Shown here piece after piece: positions 52,092-60,360 of a DNA stretch of 64,000 nt (position 1 is its first letter; every line of letters starts with the position of its first letter). The DNA lies in NCBI RefSeq assembly GCF_001402915.1, contig NZ_CP012945.1, positions 2,519,501 to 2,583,500 of the forward strand, given 5' to 3'. The notes beneath the pieces are model-generated. The model did no database searches and had not been told where the DNA came from. It saw only the letters and a program-made list of their open reading frames with translations. Made by a program: the position numbers and the translations under genes. The DNA comes from Devosia sp. A16 (GTDB lineage Bacteria > Pseudomonadota > Alphaproteobacteria > Rhizobiales > Devosiaceae).

Positions 52092-53531
52092 CTACTTCGC
52101 CGTCGATCCGTCCGGCATCAGCGAGTCCGTGAACACCGTGCCCGCGATCACCGCGTTGCGCAGGTTCGCCCGGCTGAGGCGGACATGGGTCATCGTGGCG
52201 TCGGTGAGGTCGGCGCCCTCGAGCGTGGCGCCCTGGAAATCGGTGTCGTGGAAGTCGCCGCCCGCGAGGTCGGCGCCGCGCAGCACCGCGCCGGTGAAGT
52301 TGCTGTCCTGGGCACTGACCTTGCCGAGTTTGGCCCGGATCAGGTTGGCCTCAAAGAAATACGACCCGGTGAGCGTCGCCGCGCCGAAATCCGCGTCGTT
52401 GAGGCGGGCGCCGCCGAGGTCGACTTTCACCAGCGTGGCGGCCGCGAATTTCGCCTGACGCAGTTCGATGTCGCCGAGCCGGGCGCCGCTGAGGTCGGCG
52501 CGGCTGAAGTCAGGACGCGTGCCGCGCACGGCATAGAGCAGGGCGCCGCGCATCTGCGACCCGACGAATTTCGCCAGCGTGAGGTCGGCGGCGTTGAGAT
52601 TGGCCTCCGTGAGATTGGCCCCGCTGAAGTCGGCATTGCGCAGATTGGCGCGATGCAGCACCGCCCGGGTCAGGTCGGCGCCGGCGAGGTTGGCGCCGCT
52701 GAGGTCGCGGCGGCGGAGATCCGCGCCGCCGAGCTGGCAGCCCGGGCAGTCGTTGCTGAGCCCGGCGAGGAAGCGCTGCGCCGGCGTTGCTCCGGCCGGC
52801 AGCGCTTGGGTCGGACTGTCCACGAGGGCGGCCGCTGCCGCATAGGGCTCGCGCTCAATCACCTCGAGCCGGGCGTCGCTGGCAAAGGCGTTGACGCTGT
52901 CCTTGCCGGTGACCGGGTCGATCAGCTTCTGGCCGGGCTTCAGGTAGAAATGCGTCTCGACCGTCGCGGTCCTCGTGTCGGTCTCGACCGTGCAGCGCTG
53001 CTTGACGAAGGTCCCTTCGATCGGCTCCTCGCCGGCGACGCGTGGCAAGTCGGTGCAGTTCCAGTCGGTGCCGAACAGGGCGCGGAACGTGGCGGCGACG
53101 ATATGCGCCTCGTAGCGCTCGCGTTCCGGTGCGCGTGGATCGGTGACGATGCGATAGCCGCGAATGGCGCCGCCATCGTCGACGAGGAGGCTCATGATCG
53201 CCAGCTGGCCATTGACGGCGGTGCGCCGGTTCTGCATCGCGGCCACCGGATTGCGGTAGGCCATCGCCATGTAATCGAGCGTATCGTCGTAACGGAACCA
53301 CACCTCGTGGAGGCCCGAGGCGTCGGGCGTGCACGCGGCGAAATCCGCGAAGCTCGGGAGCGGCGCCCCCGCCGGCCCGCCATTGGTGCCGCAGGCGGGA
53401 TCGACGAAATCGGAGCCGAGGCCGGTGATCGGCGTGCCGAGCGGAATATCCCACAGCTTCGGCGGGGACTGCGCCAGGGCAGGCTGTGCTCCCAATAGAG
53501 CGACGCAAAGGGCGAGGGGGAGAAGCCGCAT
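52092..53531 (-). CDS. Secreted pentapeptide-repeat protein
   Basis: The 479-residue protein begins with a signal peptide (MRLLPLALCVALLGAQPALA). Residues to about 280 form an unassigned domain with LWDIPLGTPITGLGSDFVDPACG. Then NDCPGCQLGGADLRRRDLSGANLAGADL opens about 200 residues of pentapeptide repeats (A-D/N-L-x-x pattern) that fold as a right-handed quadrilateral helix. GAGGTC precedes the ATG. The same-strand gene upstream is the PQQ dehydrogenase, separated by a repeat, so cotranscription is possible. The function is not known. Confidence 0.88.
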   Translation of the reverse strand: MRLLPLALCVALLGAQPALAQSPPKLWDIPLGTPITGLGSDFVDPACGTNGGPAGAPLPSFADFAACTPDASGLHEVWFRYDDTLDYMAMAYRNPVAAMQNRRTAVNGQLAIMSLLVDDGGAIRGYRIVTDPRAPERERYEAHIVAATFRALFGTDWNCTDLPRVAGEEPIEGTFVKQRCTVETDTRTATVETHFYLKPGQKLIDPVTGKDSVNAFASDARLEVIEREPYAAAAALVDSPTQALPAGATPAQRFLAGLSNDCPGCQLGGADLRRRDLSGANLAGADLTRAVLHRANLRNADFSGANLTEANLNAADLTLAKFVGSQMRGALLYAVRGTRPDFSRADLSGARLGDIELRQAKFAAATLVKVDLGGARLNDADFGAATLTGSYFFEANLIRAKLGKVSAQDSNFTGAVLRGADLAGGDFHDTDFQGATLEGADLTDATMTHVRLSRANLRNAVIAGTVFTDSLMPDGSTAK

Positions 53532-53567
53532 GGGGACCTCGGGAATTCTGTCTTGTCGGCTGGTGCG

Positions 53568-53695
53568 AGCTGACCCCCACCCCTGTCCCCTCCCCGCAAG
53601 GGGGAGGGAGACCAAAACACTGACATCTCGGCTCTGTCGTGTCCCTCCCCCTTGCGGGGAGGGATCAAGGGTGGGGGGCAGCCCGCGCCGGACAC
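53568..53695. repeat. Palindromic intergenic repeat (family A)
   Basis: GCTGACCCCCACCCCTGTCCCCTCCCCGCAAGGGGGAGGGAGAC at the left and GTCCCTCCCCCTTGCGGGGAGGGATCAAGGGTGGGGGGCAGC at the right are inverted copies around a 30-base middle. It lies between the PQQ dehydrogenase and the pentapeptide gene. Confidence 0.88.
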
Positions 53696-53739
53696 CGGGC
53701 AGGAACCGGGGAGAGCCACCGGCCCTCCCCGTATGAGCA

Positions 53740-55506
53740 TCAGAGCCCGAACACCACGACCTGGCTCGCCGCCTCGTACATGCCGAGCCGCGGGCCGGCG
53801 CCCTTCGAGCCGCCGACCACCACGGCGATGTACTGCTTGCCATCCACCGCATAGGAGATCGGCGGCGCCCCGATCGGCGTGCCGACGTTGAACTTCCACA
53901 CTTCCTGCATCGTGTCGGCATCGTAGGCGATGAGGTCGCCATCCGGATTGCCGCCGTACAGCAGCCCCCCGGCGGTCGAGAGCAGGCCCGAATTGGTCGG
54001 CGCCGGCGTCTTGATCTCGCTGACCTTCTCGCCCGTCTCGGTGTTGACCCCGATGATCAGGCCCGGCGCGCCCGGGAAGGCGTAGTCGAAGGTCCAGAAA
54101 TTGCCGCCGCCCCACATGCCGGGGTTGCCCTGCAGGTCCGTGCGGGTGGGGTCGATATGCTCGGTGATGCCCTGGTTGAAGCAGGCGTCGATCGCCTGCA
54201 CCCAGGTGATCTTGCGCTCTGGGTCATAGGCCGGCGGCCACCAGGTCGCGGTGGGGAGCGCCGGGCAGACATCCTGCGCACTCGTCGGGTCGCCGACTTT
54301 CAGCGTCTTGTTCTCGGCATAGCTCTGGGTGAGCGAGCCGGGGACATATTCGAGCGGCTTGCCGGTCTTGGGGTCGAGCCCCTTGGTCCAGTTCGGGTCG
54401 CGGTACGGGGTGCCGAAGATGAAGGCGCCGTTGGTGCGATCCATGGTGTAGAAGAAGCCGTTGCGCGAGAACGTGCCGACGGCTTTCCTCGCCTCGCCGC
54501 CGACATTGATGTCGTACAGCATCTTCATGTTGATGGTGTCGTAGTCCCAGGTCTCCTGCGGCACTTCCTGGAAGTACCACTTCACCTCGCCGGTATCGGC
54601 ATCGACCGCCATCGTCGAGTTGGCATAGAGGTTGTCGCCGGGCCGGAAGGCCGGGTCGGCCCAGGGCTGCGCTTCGCCGGTGCCGAAGATGATCAGGTTG
54701 GTTTCCGGATCGTAGGACGCGGTCGACCACACGCCGGCGCCGCCGGTGAGATAGGCGTTGTGGTCGTCGGCCCAGGTCTCGTGACCCGGCTCGCCCGGCC
54801 CCGGGATGGTGTAGCGGCGCCACAGGAGCTTGCCGTCCTCGGCGCTGAACGCCGCGATCCAGCCGCGCATGCCCGGCCCTGCCGCGCTGGTGATGATCTT
54901 GTCGCCCACCGCCAGCACCCCGCCGGTGGCGCGCTCGGCGCCCGGCACGTTGTCCGGCCCGCGGGTATCCACCTGCCAGACGATGTCGCCATACTCGTCA
55001 TCGAGTTTGACCAGCTGCATCTCGTTGCGGGTGACGTAGTAGATATCGTCGCCGAGCAGCGCCACGCTGCCCATCTTGCTGGCGGTGCCCTGGGCGCCGA
55101 GGTCCGTCTTCCAGATGATCTCGCCCTTGGTCCCGCTCGACACGTCGATCTTCATCACGTTGTCCCAGGCATCCTGGACATACATGAAACCGTCCTTGAC
55201 CAGCGGCGTGGCGCGCTGGCCGGGCGCCTGTGCGCCGATCGAGCCGGGCTGGCCGCCGCCGATGGCGGTCATGAACTTCACCTTGAGACCACCGACATTG
55301 TCCTTGGTGATCTCCTTAAGCGGCGAGTGCGAGAAGCCGGCATAGCTGCCATAGGGCAGGAGCCAGTTCTGCGGCTCGTCCTTCTGCGCATTGATCAGGC
55401 GTTCCGGGGTCACCGGGTCCGCCGTCGCCGCTCCGATGCCGGCGGTGGTCAACAGCGTCGCCGCAGCCGCGATGAGCGCTGCACGAGAGATAGTCTGCTT
55501 TGTCAT
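53740..55506 (-). CDS. PQQ-dependent alcohol dehydrogenase family protein with altered metal site
   Basis: The 588-residue protein has a signal peptide (about 1-29) and an eight-bladed propeller of PQQ-dehydrogenase type: QNWLLPYGSYAGFSHSPL, PGPGEPGHETWADDHNAY, PWADPAFRPGDNLYANSTMAVDADTGEVKWYFQ. The catalytic Asp region reads ETWDYD, with the extra Asp seen in lanthanide-dependent enzymes. However the usual vicinal Cys pair is replaced (TASKMGS), the metal-ligand Glu site reads AAGPGMRGW, and the Asn site reads GTGEAQPW. It should oxidise an alcohol in the periplasm if the site still works. Confidence 0.85.
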   Translation of the reverse strand: MTKQTISRAALIAAAATLLTTAGIGAATADPVTPERLINAQKDEPQNWLLPYGSYAGFSHSPLKEITKDNVGGLKVKFMTAIGGGQPGSIGAQAPGQRATPLVKDGFMYVQDAWDNVMKIDVSSGTKGEIIWKTDLGAQGTASKMGSVALLGDDIYYVTRNEMQLVKLDDEYGDIVWQVDTRGPDNVPGAERATGGVLAVGDKIITSAAGPGMRGWIAAFSAEDGKLLWRRYTIPGPGEPGHETWADDHNAYLTGGAGVWSTASYDPETNLIIFGTGEAQPWADPAFRPGDNLYANSTMAVDADTGEVKWYFQEVPQETWDYDTINMKMLYDINVGGEARKAVGTFSRNGFFYTMDRTNGAFIFGTPYRDPNWTKGLDPKTGKPLEYVPGSLTQSYAENKTLKVGDPTSAQDVCPALPTATWWPPAYDPERKITWVQAIDACFNQGITEHIDPTRTDLQGNPGMWGGGNFWTFDYAFPGAPGLIIGVNTETGEKVSEIKTPAPTNSGLLSTAGGLLYGGNPDGDLIAYDADTMQEVWKFNVGTPIGAPPISYAVDGKQYIAVVVGGSKGAGPRLGMYEAASQVVVFGL

Positions 55507-55701
55507 GGAATCCTCCGCGAGACCGGGCCGCGTGACGGCTCGGCAGCATGACGGCGCAGCGGGTGTTCAGCCCCCCGCATCCTGCCTGCGACAACGTGTT
55601 CCGGTGCCGGCCGCTTGTCATGACCCGTATGGGTCACGGGGGATCGATTGCGGTTCCGCTAGGCTCGGCTCTCCGCATCAGACCGATTGGGAAATGTCGC
55701 G

Positions 55702-55911
55702 ATGCCTTCACATCACGCCTGGGTGCCGATCCGCGTGGCCCGCCTCGTTGACGAGACGCCGGAGCAGTACCAGCGGCGACGCGCCGAGATCGAGCGCATC
55801 GTCACCGGCTTTCGCATGGGCCACTTCGCCGATGCCGAGGCGGAGCGGATGGAGCGGCGATTGGTGCTGCTGCGCAACCAGGCGGACAAGCCCGCAGCGG
55901 TGCGGCGCTAG
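55702..55911 (+). CDS. Small hypothetical protein, 69 residues
   Basis: The frame (MPSHHAWVPIRVARLVDETPEQYQRRRAEIERIVTGFRMGHFADAEAERMERRLVLLRNQ) is strongly charged and helical, with GC-rich third positions. It overlaps the LacI stop by four bases in convergent orientation. It lies in the 400-base gap between the PQQ dehydrogenase start and the LacI gene. No family is recognised. Confidence 0.5.
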   Translation: MPSHHAWVPIRVARLVDETPEQYQRRRAEIERIVTGFRMGHFADAEAERMERRLVLLRNQADKPAAVRR

Positions 55912-56975
55912 CCGGCAGGCGCCGGTGCAGTGGACTTGCGAACCTTGAGGTCCACCGGCAACTGGATGTGCTGGGGCGGGCCGCCGGCAAACAGCAGGCG
56001 TGCGGCAAGCCGGGCGGTCTCGGTCACGGGGGCCGCGATCACCGTCAACGGTGGATCGGTCAGCGCGGCCTCCGGAGGATCGTCGAACCCGGCGATCGAC
56101 AGCGCGTCGGGAACCGCGATGCCGCGACGCCTGGCCTCGGCGGCAAGGCCGACAGCGAGTTCGCCGCCAAGCACGATGATTGCCGTGGCGCCGTTCAGTT
56201 CATCGAGCACCAGTCCGGCCGCGTTGCCATAGAGCCGGGTCTCTTCCTCGCTGCCGCACGCCTCGACGATCGGCATGTCGTCGAGCGACAGGCCGGCCTC
56301 CGCCAATGCAGCGCCGAGCCCGGCGAGGCGCTCTTCATCGATGTCATAGGTGGAGAGCATCTTGCGCGGCGCGCCGGTGGGGCGGTGGAGGATCGGGGCC
56401 ACATAGCTCCGCCCCAGCGTCGTCACCATGAAGCGGCGGTGACCCAGCTCGAGCAGGTGCCGCGCCAGCGCATAAGCGCCGCCGCGGTCGTCGATGCTCA
56501 CCGAACTGACATCGGCATCCTCGATCCGATCCATCACCACGATCGGCATCTTGGCCCTGAGCGCCGGATCGACCGCCCGCACCTGGTCGGCGGTGTGGAG
56601 GATCAGCCCGTCGACGATGGTGCGGCGGATGGTTTCGGCGCCGGCCTCGCCATAACCGTCGATCAGCTGGATCGCCGTGCGATGCTGCTGGCACTCCTCG
56701 GCGACTCCGGCAAGGAAACGCCGCATATATGGATTGTCGAACACCCAGGTGATGCCTTCGCCCGACGGCACCACGCCGATCACATTGGCCTTGCCGCTGC
56801 TCAGCAACCGGCCGCGCGGATCGGGGCCGGCGAAACCCAACTCTCTCGCGACCTGCTCGATGCGAGCCCGTACTTCCGACCGTACCCTCTCGGGATGGTT
56901 AAAGACGTTGGCCACAGTCGACTTCGAGACCTGGGCGGCGGAGGCAACATCGAGGAGGGTGACTGGTGATCTCAT
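55908..56975 (-). CDS. LacI family transcriptional regulator
   Basis: The 355-residue protein has the LacI helix-turn-helix VTLLDVASAAQVSKSTVANVFNHPERVRSEVRARIEQVARELGF at the start and a periplasmic-binding-protein-like effector domain (about 60-340) containing ILHTADQV, MDRIEDADVSSVSIDDRGGAYA and SIAGFDD. Two identical perfect palindromes occupy the divergent promoter region beside it, so it probably represses itself and the adjacent secreted-protein gene. The ligand is unknown. Confidence 0.93.
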   Translation of the reverse strand: MRSPVTLLDVASAAQVSKSTVANVFNHPERVRSEVRARIEQVARELGFAGPDPRGRLLSSGKANVIGVVPSGEGITWVFDNPYMRRFLAGVAEECQQHRTAIQLIDGYGEAGAETIRRTIVDGLILHTADQVRAVDPALRAKMPIVVMDRIEDADVSSVSIDDRGGAYALARHLLELGHRRFMVTTLGRSYVAPILHRPTGAPRKMLSTYDIDEERLAGLGAALAEAGLSLDDMPIVEACGSEEETRLYGNAAGLVLDELNGATAIIVLGGELAVGLAAEARRRGIAVPDALSIAGFDDPPEAALTDPPLTVIAAPVTETARLAARLLFAGGPPQHIQLPVDLKVRKSTAPAPAG

Positions 56976-56995
56976 CCAGGCACTCTAGCAGACAA

Positions 56996-57009
56996 TTGCA
57001 CCGGTGCAA
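56996..57009. promoter_or_regulatory. LacI-family operator, copy 1
   Basis: TTGCACCGGTGCAA is a perfect 14-bp palindrome with the central CG of LacI-family sites. It is 20 bases upstream of the LacI start codon and thus probably overlaps the LacI promoter. An identical copy is at 57062-57075. Confidence 0.8.
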
Positions 57010-57061
57010 AATATTGCTTGACTCTGGCACGGAAGAGGCGCATCTCGGCGCCAAGGGGAAA

Positions 57062-57075
57062 TTGCACCGGTGCAA
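57062..57075. promoter_or_regulatory. LacI-family operator, copy 2
   Basis: This is an exact second copy of TTGCACCGGTGCAA, here within a 16-bp perfect palindrome (57061-57076), 66 bases centre to centre from the first copy. It lies about 40 bases upstream of the ATG at 57117 and downstream of a TTGACT -35-like hexamer (57018-57023), where binding would block transcription. Confidence 0.8.
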
Positions 57076-57116
57076 TCGCGCGGCAGACGCGTTTTGCACG
57101 CCAAGGAGAATGCGCC

Positions 57117-57692
57117 ATGTTGCGCCATACAGAAGACCAGACTGCCCGGCTCCTGCCGGATCGCGCCGGCTCGATTCGCATCGTCGTTTCGGCCGCCCTT
57201 GCCAGCCTCTTGCTGCTTGTCGGTCCCGCCTCGGCCCATAGCGGGACACATGCCGGTGTCGCCGCCGACAACCCGCTCGCCAACAAGGTGCGAGAGGTGA
57301 ATGCCCGGTTCGCCGATGTGAATGTTGCCACCGCCGAGGGCTATGCCCCGATCCCCTGCGTCTCGGGGATCGAAGGCGGCGCCATGGGCATCCACTATGT
57401 CAATGGCGCGCTGATCGAGGACGGCCTCGTCGATATCGGCAAGCCCGAAGCGGTGATGTACGAGCCGCAGCCCGATGGCAGCATGCAGCTGGTGGCGGTC
57501 GAGTACATCACCACCAAGGGCCCGGCCAATCTCGACGGCCACTTGTTCAGCTTCACCGGCTCACCCAATCGCTACGGCCTGCCGCCCTTCTACGAGCTGC
57601 ATGTCTGGGCCTGGCGCGCCAACCCCACCGGCACCTTCGCCGATATGAACCCCGACGTCTCCTGCGACGCCGCCGTCGCAGCCAGCAAGTAA
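57117..57692 (+). CDS. Secreted protein of unknown function
   Basis: The ATG at 57117 follows AAGGAG. The 191-residue protein has a signal peptide (residues about 18-41, with SAALASLLLLVGPASAHS) and a mature domain with VREVNARFADVNVATAEGYAPIPCVSG, GAMGIHYVNGALIEDG, EPQPDGSMQLVAVEYITTK and WRANPTGTFADMNPDVSCD. I know no functional name for this conserved secreted domain. It is under two LacI operators and is followed after 13 bases by the DUF4242 gene with a strong ribosome site. Confidence 0.75.
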   Translation: MLRHTEDQTARLLPDRAGSIRIVVSAALASLLLLVGPASAHSGTHAGVAADNPLANKVREVNARFADVNVATAEGYAPIPCVSGIEGGAMGIHYVNGALIEDGLVDIGKPEAVMYEPQPDGSMQLVAVEYITTKGPANLDGHLFSFTGSPNRYGLPPFYELHVWAWRANPTGTFADMNPDVSCDAAVAASK

Positions 57693-57705
57693 GGAGGACC
57701 ACCCA

Positions 57706-57984
57706 ATGAAACGCTATGTCATCGAACGCCTGATCCCCGGCGTCGGCAAACTCTCGGCAGAACAGCACCGCGAGGCTGCAAAGGTGTCGAACGCGGCGCT
57801 CGCCAAGCTCGCCCCCAAGGTGCAGTGGGTGCACTCCTATTTCGCCGACGACATGACCTACTGCGTCTACCTCGCCGACGATCCCGAGGATATCCGGCGC
57901 CACGCCGAGCTCAGCGGCTTCCCGGCCAACAGGATCACCGAGATCCGCGTGGTGGTCGACCCGGCAACCGCCGAGGCGGCCTGA
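57706..57984 (+). CDS. DUF4242 (nickel-binding-like) protein
   Basis: The 92-residue protein starts MKRYVIERLIPGVGKLSAEQHREAAKVSN and contains WVHSYFADDMTYCVYLADDPEDIRRHAELSGFPANRITEIR, the DUF4242 pattern of a small ferredoxin-like barrel with a conserved Cys. Members are annotated as metal-binding of unknown role. AAGGAGG precedes the start. It is coupled to the secreted-protein gene, so both answer to the LacI regulator. Confidence 0.82.
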   Translation: MKRYVIERLIPGVGKLSAEQHREAAKVSNAALAKLAPKVQWVHSYFADDMTYCVYLADDPEDIRRHAELSGFPANRITEIRVVVDPATAEAA

Positions 57985-58068
57985 CCCGGGAGTGGGGGCG
58001 AAGCTGGCTTGGGCTCGATCTAGCCCACCGGTGGGTCCAACTCATCCGTGAGATGCAGATAAGTGGAA

Positions 58069-58099
58069 CGGGCCGGGCGGTGCATAGCCGCCCGGCCCG
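58069..58099. terminator. Perfect 12-bp hairpin between convergent genes
   Basis: CGGGCCGGGCGG (58069-58080) pairs exactly with CCGCCCGGCCCG (58088-58099) around a seven-base loop. It lies between the DUF4242 gene and the convergent dehydratase gene, where a bidirectional terminator is expected, though no U tract follows. Just upstream, CCCACCGGTGGG (58024-58035) is a further perfect palindrome. Confidence 0.55.
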
Positions 58100-58120
58100 A
58101 ACTCATGATCTGGCTCAGGT

Positions 58121-59323
58121 TCAGTCGAAGAAGCCGGCGTCTTCTTCCCTGAGGTAGCGCTTGGCCGCCTTGGCGTCGATGTCGAGGCCGAGGCCCGGGC
58201 CGGGCAGCAGGTCGACATGGCTGTCGACGACGATGGGCCCGGAGGGGAGGCCCGTGACGATCTCGTTCCAGAACTCGTCGGAGGCCGACGGATACTCGAA
58301 GGCGATGTAGTTGGCCGGCAGCGTGGCGCAGACGTTGATCAGCGCGCCGAGGCCGAGCAGCCCATTGGCAGTGCCGTGCGGCGCCATCATGATCGAGTGC
58401 ATATAGGCGTGCTCTGCCACCCACTTGAGCTCGGCAATGCCGCCGATATCGGCTGGATCGGGCCCGACGACACGCACCGCCTGGGTCTCGATCAGTTCCT
58501 TGAAGTTGTGCCTCAGGTAGATCTGCTCGCCGGTGTGGATCGGCGTGGTGGTCGAGTTGGTGAGTTCGCGATAGGCCTGCGGGTTGACCCACGGCACGTA
58601 GTCGCCGGTGAGCATGTCCTCGAGCCACATGATGTTGTATTTTTCGACCGCGTTGGCGAACTTGATCGCGTCGTTGAGGAACCAGCCCGGCCCGCAGTCG
58701 AGCGCCAGCGAGACCTTGTCGCCCAGCGCTTCCTTCATCGCGATGACGCAGTCGAGCATGTAGTTGAAGCCGTGCTCGGAGATCTGCCCCTGGTCCATGG
58801 CGCCGTGGTAGCCGGCCTTCCTGCCGACCGGGCCATAGTGGAAATCGGGGTAGCTGTCCTTCTGGCTGGAGTGGAAGCTCAGCCCCTGCTTGACCATGAA
58901 GAAGTTCTGCGGCTGCTCGGCCATCCACTTGACGTCGGCGGCGAAATCCTCCGGCCGGTCGCCCGAGCGCTTGCGGCGCACCGAGCCGTTATAGACCCGC
59001 ACCTTGTCGCGCACCTTGCCGCCCAGGAGCTTGTAGGCGGGCACGCCCGCCGCCTTGCCGGCAATGTCCCACAGCGCGTGCTCGATCACCGAAACCGCGG
59101 CGCCATATGGCTTGAAGCTGCCGCGCTGGCGAATCTTCATCATGCAGCGCTCGACATCGGTCGGGTCCTCGCCGATGAGCGCGTCGCGGAAATGCAGGAT
59201 GAACGGCTTCAGGTAGGTCTTGGTGAATTCCACCTCGCCGATGCCGTAGATGCCCTCGTCGGTGACGATACGGACGATCGGATGCTTGCCGATGACGGCA
59301 ACGCGCAGGTCGGTGATTTTCAT
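58121..59323 (-). CDS. Mandelate racemase family dehydratase (D-galactonate/mannonate dehydratase-like)
   Basis: The ATG at 59323 follows GAGGAG and gives 400 residues, beginning MKITDLRVAVIGKHPIVRIVTDEGIYGIGEVEFTK. Metal ligands are suggested by Asp in LALDCGPG, Glu in WLEDML and Glu in HTGEQIYL, with His in MAPHGTANG. This set marks the enolase superfamily, and the length and pattern resemble sugar-acid dehydratases. It lies 104 bases downstream of the GntR gene and next to a sugar-type ABC transporter, so it probably dehydrates an imported sugar acid. Confidence 0.85.
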   Translation of the reverse strand: MKITDLRVAVIGKHPIVRIVTDEGIYGIGEVEFTKTYLKPFILHFRDALIGEDPTDVERCMMKIRQRGSFKPYGAAVSVIEHALWDIAGKAAGVPAYKLLGGKVRDKVRVYNGSVRRKRSGDRPEDFAADVKWMAEQPQNFFMVKQGLSFHSSQKDSYPDFHYGPVGRKAGYHGAMDQGQISEHGFNYMLDCVIAMKEALGDKVSLALDCGPGWFLNDAIKFANAVEKYNIMWLEDMLTGDYVPWVNPQAYRELTNSTTTPIHTGEQIYLRHNFKELIETQAVRVVGPDPADIGGIAELKWVAEHAYMHSIMMAPHGTANGLLGLGALINVCATLPANYIAFEYPSASDEFWNEIVTGLPSGPIVVDSHVDLLPGPGLGLDIDAKAAKRYLREEDAGFFD

Positions 59324-59427
59324 GATTACTCCTCGTGCCCGCCGGACGGCGGGGGTCTCCCAAATCCGGCCGCCGGTGCGGCGACCCCTCGAAATGACGT
59401 TCGGCCGGGCGGGCGGACCCACCGGCG

Positions 59428-60120
59428 CTATCGGCGCTGGCTCCTCTGCAGCACGCCCATCTGTTCGATGATGTGGCGGCCGGAGCCCTCGACATGGCGG
59501 GCAACAACCGCGGCGGCGCCTTCGGCGTCCTGCGCGCGGATGCGTTCGATCAGTTCGCGATGCTCGCGCAGCACCGACTGGCGGCGGCTCAGCGAGGTGG
59601 GAAAGCGGCGGGAAATGGCGCGCAGTATCTCGCGGTGCTTCCACCACAGCTCCGCCGCGTGGCGGTTGTAATGCCGATCGTAGATGAACTGGTGGAAGCG
59701 CGTGTCCAGCCGGCCATGCAGCATCGGATCGGCGAAGTTGAGGGCTTCGATTTCGGCCTGGATGCGTTCGAGTTCGAGCAGATCGGCGTCCGAGACGATC
59801 GACACGAACCAGCGGGTCAGCGCCGGCTCGATCAGCATCTCGATCTCGATGATGTCGCGCACGAAATCGGCGTCGATCGGCCGCACCCGCGCACCGCGAT
59901 TGGGTTCGATCAGCACGAACCCTTCACCGCGCAACTGCTGCAGCGCCTCGCGCACCGGGTTGGTCGAGGTCTGGTAGTGTTCGGCCAGCTCGGCGACCTT
60001 CAGCCGTTCGTTCGGCCCCAGCCGCCCCGAGACGATGTCCTCGCGGATCATCTCGTAGACGGAGGCCTGCTGCTCGAGGCTGTCCTCGGGCCGGTCCGAC
60101 TTGACGGTCGCCTCGCTCAT
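59428..60120 (-). CDS. GntR family regulator (FCD subfamily)
   Basis: The 230-residue protein has a winged helix (about 15-80, with VYEMIREDIVSGRLGPNERLKVAELAEHYQTSTNPVREALQQLRGEGFVLIEPNRGARV) and an all-helical FCD ligand domain (about 90-220) with the metal-binding Asp/His pattern (TRFHQFIYDRHYNRHA). AGGACC precedes the ATG. It lies upstream of the dehydratase and is divergent from the ABC transporter. It probably senses a sugar acid and represses both units. Confidence 0.9.
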   Translation of the reverse strand: MSEATVKSDRPEDSLEQQASVYEMIREDIVSGRLGPNERLKVAELAEHYQTSTNPVREALQQLRGEGFVLIEPNRGARVRPIDADFVRDIIEIEMLIEPALTRWFVSIVSDADLLELERIQAEIEALNFADPMLHGRLDTRFHQFIYDRHYNRHAAELWWKHREILRAISRRFPTSLSRRQSVLREHRELIERIRAQDAEGAAAVVARHVEGSGRHIIEQMGVLQRSQRR

Positions 60121-60360
60121 TGGTCCTGTTTAGGGAGCTTTTTTGAGCAAGCCAAGTCCCGTTCGCACGCAATGCGAGCAAAATAATGTACGACTTTCGC
60201 GATGTTGACAGATACGGCTTTTGCTGGAAATCTGCCATACCAGTTGGGAAAAGCCGGCGCCAAGTTCGGTTCCCGAGGCGAGAAACAGCGAACGCTGTAG
60301 GGGCTTTGCGGCGGTCCACGGGCCGGGCGAGGCTTCCGGGATTTGAGAGGAGGATTCTCG

